Assembly: GCA_944324675.1 (NCBI GenBank)
Contig: CALUXE010000007.1
Coordinates: 16,098-80,097 of the forward strand
DNA length: 64,000 nucleotides
DNA from: an uncultured Elusimicrobiales bacterium
GTDB taxonomy: Bacteria; Elusimicrobiota; Elusimicrobia; Elusimicrobiales; Elusimicrobiaceae
Direction: 5' to 3'
The translations under genes and the position numbers were made by a program. Positions 60,496-64,000 of this stretch are shown here, one piece after another. The notes under the pieces are model-generated. The model worked only from the letters and a program-made list of their open reading frames with translations, searched no databases and was not told the origin of the DNA. Every line of letters starts with the position of its first letter. The first letter of the stretch is position 1.

Positions 60496-61521
60496 ATGTT
60501 CAGGTATATATTAAGAAGACTTTTAATGCTGCCGCTGGTTATGCTGGGGGTAACGTTTTTCCTGTTCTTTCTGACGCAGAGATTATCGCCGGAAATGCGC
60601 GCTTCTTTATATATACAGGATCCGCGGCAGATGGACTCTTTGGAAGAAGTGATAGAAAAATACGGCCTTAACGACCCTATGCCCGTACAATATTTCCGCT
60701 GGCTTAAAGGCGCGGTGAAGGGCGATTTGGGTTACAGCGAAAGCGCCAATATGCCGGTAACTTCCGCGATAAAGGCCTATTTGCCCGCTACTATCCAGCT
60801 GGCTGCGGCGACGATAATATTGGTGGTATTGTTTGGGGTGTGGCTGGGGATAATATCGGCCAAATACAAAGACGGCATAAGCGATAATGTAATAAGGTTT
60901 TTTGTGCTGGCGGGGTTTTCCCTGCCGATTTTCGTGCTGGGGCTTATTCTGCTGATGATATTTTACGGCAAGCTGGGCTGGTTCGCGCCTGGGGAATATT
61001 CCTTTACCGCCGATATGATAATACACGGGCCGAATTTTAAAAATTATACAGGTTTTTCTTTAATAGACAGTTTGCTTAATCTTAATTTTTATGTATTTTT
61101 TGATGTTTTGAAACATTTGATATTGCCGGCGGTAACTTTGTGTATAGGGTCTTTCGCGCTGATGGTGAGGGTTATGCGTTCTTCAATGTTGGAGGAGCTC
61201 AATAAAGATTATGTACGCAGCGCTCGTGCGCGCGGGCTAAGCGAGTTTAAAGTGATTTACGAGCATGCGGGGCTTAACGCTATGATACCGGTAGTTACCC
61301 TTGCCAGCATACAGTTTATCCGTCTTTTGGGCGGTACGGTTATAGTGGAAACGGTGTTTGATTACCCCGGGATAGGGCGCTGGGGCGTGGAATGCGCCCA
61401 ACAGCTTGATATAGCGGGGGTTATGGGGTTTTCGCTTATGGTGGCCGTACTGTTTGTGTTGGGCAATTTGGCGGCGGACATATTGTATACGGCGATAGAC
61501 CCCAGGATAAGACTAAAATGA
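60496..61521 (+). CDS. Oligopeptide/dipeptide ABC transporter permease (OppB/DppB-type)
   Basis: The 341-residue inner-membrane protein begins MFRYILRRLLMLPLVMLGVTFFLFFL and has about six transmembrane helices. The ATPase-contacting EAA-like loop is RSSMLEELNKDYVRSARARGLSEFKVIYEHAGLNAMIP, with the late VVETVFDYPGIGRWGVECAQQLD typical of DppB. ATTACGPG-type periplasmic sequence (YGLNDPMPVQYFRWLKGAVKGDLGYS) is present. Confidence 0.95.
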   Translation: MFRYILRRLLMLPLVMLGVTFFLFFLTQRLSPEMRASLYIQDPRQMDSLEEVIEKYGLNDPMPVQYFRWLKGAVKGDLGYSESANMPVTSAIKAYLPATIQLAAATIILVVLFGVWLGIISAKYKDGISDNVIRFFVLAGFSLPIFVLGLILLMIFYGKLGWFAPGEYSFTADMIIHGPNFKNYTGFSLIDSLLNLNFYVFFDVLKHLILPAVTLCIGSFALMVRVMRSSMLEELNKDYVRSARARGLSEFKVIYEHAGLNAMIPVVTLASIQFIRLLGGTVIVETVFDYPGIGRWGVECAQQLDIAGVMGFSLMVAVLFVLGNLAADILYTAIDPRIRLK

Positions 61522-62396
61522 GCATAAAAGACATAATATCCAAAGCATTGGTCAGCAAAAACGCGGCGGCGGGCTTGATAATAATTGTTTTATTCGCTTT
61601 GGTGGCATTGTTCGCGCCGATATTGGCGCCCTCAAGCGGGCGCGATCCTTATCAAATGCCGCAGGGCGGATACAGCATAGAACCTCAAGCGCCAAGCGCC
61701 CAACATTATTTGGGCACGACGGAAAATCAATACGATTTGTATTACGGCATAGTATGGGGCAGCCGTATGGCTTTTAAAGTGGGCATAACGGTGGTCTTTT
61801 TTGCGTTGCTTATAGGGATAATAATAGGCGGAGCGGCGGGCTTTGCGGGCGGTTGGACGGACGAAATACTTATGCGTCTGACCGATATTATCTTTGCCGT
61901 GCCAAGTATGGTGCTGGCTATGGTGATAGCGGCTATGCTGGGGCGGGATTTGGATAATATGATGATAGCCTTGACGGTGGTATCTTGGCCGTCTTACGCG
62001 CGTTTGGTGCGCGGCGGAGTGCTGAGCGTTAAAGAGCGGGAATTTGTTTTGGCCGCGCGCGCTTTGGGGGCAAGCCCTTTAAGAATATTTTTAAAGCATA
62101 TAATGCCAAACGCCATTTATCCCGTAGTGATTATGGCCAGCCTTGATATCGGTTATATAGTGCTGACGGCGGCTTCTTTAAGTTTCTTGGGGTTGGGTTC
62201 TCCTGTAGGGACGGCGGATTGGGGGCAGCTGGTGGCTTTATCGCGCAATTGGATACTTGGCGGGCACGGCAATCCTTTCGCCTACTGGTACACGATAGCG
62301 GCGCCGGGCGGCGCTTTGCTGTTGTTTGTCCTGGCGTGGAATTTGCTGGGCGACGCCTTTAGGGATATATTGGATACCTCGTCAAGGAAAGCTTAG
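61518..62396 (+). CDS. Oligopeptide/dipeptide ABC transporter permease (OppC/DppC-type)
   Basis: The 292-residue permease has the N-terminal AAGLIIIVLFALVALFAPILAP, HYLGTTENQYDLYYGIVWGSRMAFKVG, the EAA loop LSVKEREFVLAARALGASPLRIFLKHIMPNAIYP and SFLGLGSPVGTADWGQL. It overlaps the OppB-type gene by 4 bp and is the last gene of the cluster. No periplasmic substrate-binding protein gene is in the operon. Confidence 0.95.
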   Translation: MSIKDIISKALVSKNAAAGLIIIVLFALVALFAPILAPSSGRDPYQMPQGGYSIEPQAPSAQHYLGTTENQYDLYYGIVWGSRMAFKVGITVVFFALLIGIIIGGAAGFAGGWTDEILMRLTDIIFAVPSMVLAMVIAAMLGRDLDNMMIALTVVSWPSYARLVRGGVLSVKEREFVLAARALGASPLRIFLKHIMPNAIYPVVIMASLDIGYIVLTAASLSFLGLGSPVGTADWGQLVALSRNWILGGHGNPFAYWYTIAAPGGALLLFVLAWNLLGDAFRDILDTSSRKA

Positions 62397-62511
62397 GAAA
62401 ATAAATTTCCGCGCCATATTGAAGTAAAAGATAAAATATGCTAGATTAAAGCGATGGAGAGAAACGGCCAGACCGTTTCTTTCTTTATATATTAAGTTAC
62501 GGAAGGGATTT

Positions 62512-63213
62512 ATGAAAACCAATAAAGCAGTAAAAAAGAAAATCAAAGCCGTAAAGACGGCGGAAAAGAAAATCGTTAAAGCGGCGGCGAAAAAAATCAA
62601 AGCCGTTAAAAGAGTTGAGAAGAAAATTGTCAAAGCGCTTTCCAAGAAGGCTAAAACCGTAAAAAAGATTGAGAGGAAAACCGCCAAAGCGCTTTCCAAG
62701 AAGGTTAAGGCCGCTAAAAAGGCCCAGAGCAAGGCGGCCAAAAAGACCGTTAAGAAAATTGTCAAAAGCGTCAATAAGGCGGCTAAAGAGATCCACAAAA
62801 AAGCGGGCGCGGTTAAAAAAACGGCCTTGCCCAAGACTACTGCTAAAGATACCAATTCGGACAAATTGACTCCGCAGGAAATAAAGGAAATAGAAAAGCA
62901 TTTGCTTGAAATGAGGGAAGAAGTCCAAAATAGGATAAAAGCCAAAAAAGAGCACGAAATGCCGGAAACGGAAGTCGGCGACGAGGCGGATATCGCCTCC
63001 CAAAGCTTGGATAAAGAAGTGCTTTTTGAGCTGAACGGCAACGCCCAAGCCCTTTTGGACCAAATTGAGTCCGCTTTGAGAAGAATAAATAAAGGCATTT
63101 ACGGCACTTGCGAGTATTGCCGCTGCCAAATCCCCAAAAAGAGGATTTTGGCCTTGCCGTTTGCCAGGTATTGCGTAAGATGCCAAAGCTCCAATGAAGG
63201 CATAAAACGATAA
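62512..63213 (+). CDS. Fusion of histone H1-like tail and DksA/TraR-type zinc-finger domain
   Basis: Residues 1-115 of this 233-residue protein are Lys/Ala-rich repeats (KKIKAVKTAEKKIVKAAAKK and similar), like the stand-alone H1-like protein at 20,982. Residues about 118-233 are a DksA/TraR-type domain: LTPQEIKEIEKHLLEMREEVQNR coiled coil, the DEADIASQ segment, and a C4 zinc finger CEYC-x17-CVRC near 203-225 followed by QSS. DksA-like proteins bind the RNA polymerase secondary channel. The fusion would tie DNA binding to polymerase control, which is inference. GGAAGGGA precedes the ATG. Confidence 0.88.
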   Translation: MKTNKAVKKKIKAVKTAEKKIVKAAAKKIKAVKRVEKKIVKALSKKAKTVKKIERKTAKALSKKVKAAKKAQSKAAKKTVKKIVKSVNKAAKEIHKKAGAVKKTALPKTTAKDTNSDKLTPQEIKEIEKHLLEMREEVQNRIKAKKEHEMPETEVGDEADIASQSLDKEVLFELNGNAQALLDQIESALRRINKGIYGTCEYCRCQIPKKRILALPFARYCVRCQSSNEGIKR

Positions 63214-63234
63214 AAGGGAAGGTTTTCATAAATC

Positions 63235-63266
63235 GCCCCGGGCTTATAAGAGCCCGGGGCTTTTTT
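63235..63266 (+). terminator. Terminator of the H1-DksA fusion gene
   Basis: A 10-bp stem GCCCCGGGCT/AGCCCGGGGC (63235-63244, 63251-63260) is followed by six T residues. Confidence 0.9.
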
Positions 63267-63364
63267 CTATTTCAAGGCAAGCTAAGCTCTAGCGCGGGGA
63301 TATTTTAGTTGTATATTTATATTCTTTTAATTATTTGAAGCTTTACTCTTTTGTTTTTCCTAAC

Positions 63365-63387
63365 CCGCCCGAGCGGTTGACTTGTTT
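63365..63387 (+). promoter_or_regulatory. Prepilin promoter box, copy 1 of a 23-bp direct repeat
   Basis: This 23-bp sequence, containing CCGC-CCGA-GCGG and then TTGACTTG, recurs exactly at 63,978-64,000. It is followed by a ten-T tract and GATAAA (63,395). TTGACT may be a -35 box; no clear -10 at normal spacing is seen. Confidence 0.55.
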
Positions 63388-63438
63388 TTTTTTTGATAAA
63401 GTACTCCTGTAATCCTCCGAGGAGCAGGGGTATTTTTT

Positions 63439-63942
63439 ATGTTAAAAAAGAAAGGTTTTACTCTTATAGAAATGTTGGTAGTGGTATTAATAATCGGCAT
63501 ATTGGCGGCAATCGCCTTCCCGCAGTATCAACTGGCGGTATTAAAAAGCCGCTATACCCAATTAATGATAATGGGCGACGCCCTTCGTAAAGCGCAGGAC
63601 GCTTATTATTTGGCTGCGGGGAAATATTCTTTAAAAATAAACGATCTTGATATTACCGTTCCCGGCAACTGTACCCTTAGTAATAACGGCGGTCAAATAT
63701 CTTGCCCCAAATTTACTTGTGTAGTAAATGACAGATGGATTAACGCAGATACTTTGGGGGATGTATATTGCTATATGTATAGGGATGGAAAACCTTTGCG
63801 GTATCGCATCTATAGGCTGAATCGGAATACTTGGCGATCCTGCGGGGTATCCCATAATGACGAATTAGGGAAAAAAGTATGTGAGAACTTGGGCGGGCGA
63901 TACTATCGCAGCTATAATAACATTGACTATTATAAACTTTAA
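63439..63942 (+). CDS. Type IV prepilin / pseudopilin-like protein
   Basis: The 167-residue protein has a class III leader KKKG-FTLIEMLVVVLIIGILAAIAFPQYQ with cleavage after Gly and Glu at +5, then an alpha-helical stalk (LAVLKSRYTQLMIMGDALRKAQDAYYLAAGKYS) and a C-terminal domain with six cysteines, likely disulfide-bonded. It would be processed by a prepilin peptidase and assembled in a pilus or type II-like pseudopilus. The related but broken gene is at 20,211. The promoter box repeated after its stop suggests a second prepilin gene beyond the window. A GGAG is found 14 nt or more upstream of the ATG. Confidence 0.9.
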   Translation: MLKKKGFTLIEMLVVVLIIGILAAIAFPQYQLAVLKSRYTQLMIMGDALRKAQDAYYLAAGKYSLKINDLDITVPGNCTLSNNGGQISCPKFTCVVNDRWINADTLGDVYCYMYRDGKPLRYRIYRLNRNTWRSCGVSHNDELGKKVCENLGGRYYRSYNNIDYYKL

Positions 63943-63977
63943 TCGTGTTTCTTGTCGTAAAACTTAATTTTCTCAAT

Positions 63978-64000
63978 CCGCCCGAGCGGTTGACTTGTTT
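63978..64000 (+). promoter_or_regulatory. Prepilin promoter box, copy 2 (window edge)
   Basis: An exact copy of the 23-bp box at 63,365 ends the window. A tandem prepilin gene is predicted just outside. Confidence 0.5.

Noticed and set aside
62497..63186. Long minus-strand frame opposite the H1-DksA gene, and the one opposite 20,982
   Set aside because: Both are antisense shadows of Lys/Ala codons (read as Leu/Phe-rich protein) without ribosome-binding sites.

Overview
The window is bacterial, gene-dense and of moderate GC. It carries a fermentative, anaerobic gene set: a single-chain pyruvate:ferredoxin oxidoreductase, class II aldolase, GAPDH, PGK, an aspartate aminotransferase/ATP-PEPCK pair, and a sugar symporter with the three Leloir genes. 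Prepilin-type genes with almost identical N-termini, the GGGtGRT pair and the general gene content fit a gut-type Elusimicrobiota (Elusimicrobium-like) genome. That assignment is an inference from gene content. No rRNA or other phylogenetic marker was compared.

Layout. 1-6.7 kb: PFOR (minus), a GT9-like glycosyltransferase, a nitroreductase and fba. 6.7-15 kb: four related genes for small secreted or membrane proteins, each with its own promoter and a near-identical downstream hairpin, interleaved with an exported trypsin-fold pseudoprotease and the gapA-pgk-secG block. 15-21.2 kb: VanX-type dipeptidase, acyl-CoA ligase, CCA-adding enzyme, tRNA-Gly(CCC), a membrane-anchored CBM48-like protein, a frameshifted prepilin gene and a histone-H1-like protein. 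21.5-25.9 kb: a minus-strand operon fmt-PASTA-rpe-rpsP-khpA-trmD-rplS. 26-31 kb: small enzymes, tRNA-Ser(CGA), a BioG-like hydrolase, an AmpG-like permease and a DUF5131 protein. 31-34.3 kb: aspC-pckA and a SWIB protein. 34.9-38 kb: a short surface-polysaccharide island preceded by a strongly structured RNA region. 38.1-39.8 kb: GGGtGRT pair. 40-46.5 kb: a small locus and a 2,029-aa exported protein with an MFS-like C-terminus. 46.6-52.1 kb: sodium symporter-galK-galE-galT. 52-58.7 kb: typA, an ABC-F protein, nitroreductase, M20 peptidase and DUF192 lipoprotein. 58.7-62.4 kb: oligopeptide ABC transporter (ATPase, ATPase, permease, permease). 62.5-64 kb: an H1-like/DksA-like fusion and a prepilin, with the start of another prepilin promoter at the window edge.

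Together the metabolic genes describe import and fermentation of galactose-type sugars and peptides or amino acids, with aspartate carbon entering glycolysis through oxaloacetate and PEP. The most unusual items are: (i) the family of secreted-protein cassettes, whose promoter modules, signal peptides and C-terminal tails are conserved while the centres vary; (ii) the pseudoprotease, which carries the same promoter module; (iii) the 35.08-35.27 kb RNA, which can fold into mutually exclusive terminator and anti-terminator forms; (iv) the giant exported MFS fusion; (v) the H1-like/DksA fusion beside other chlamydia-style nucleoid proteins; and (vi) several genes that look leaderless.
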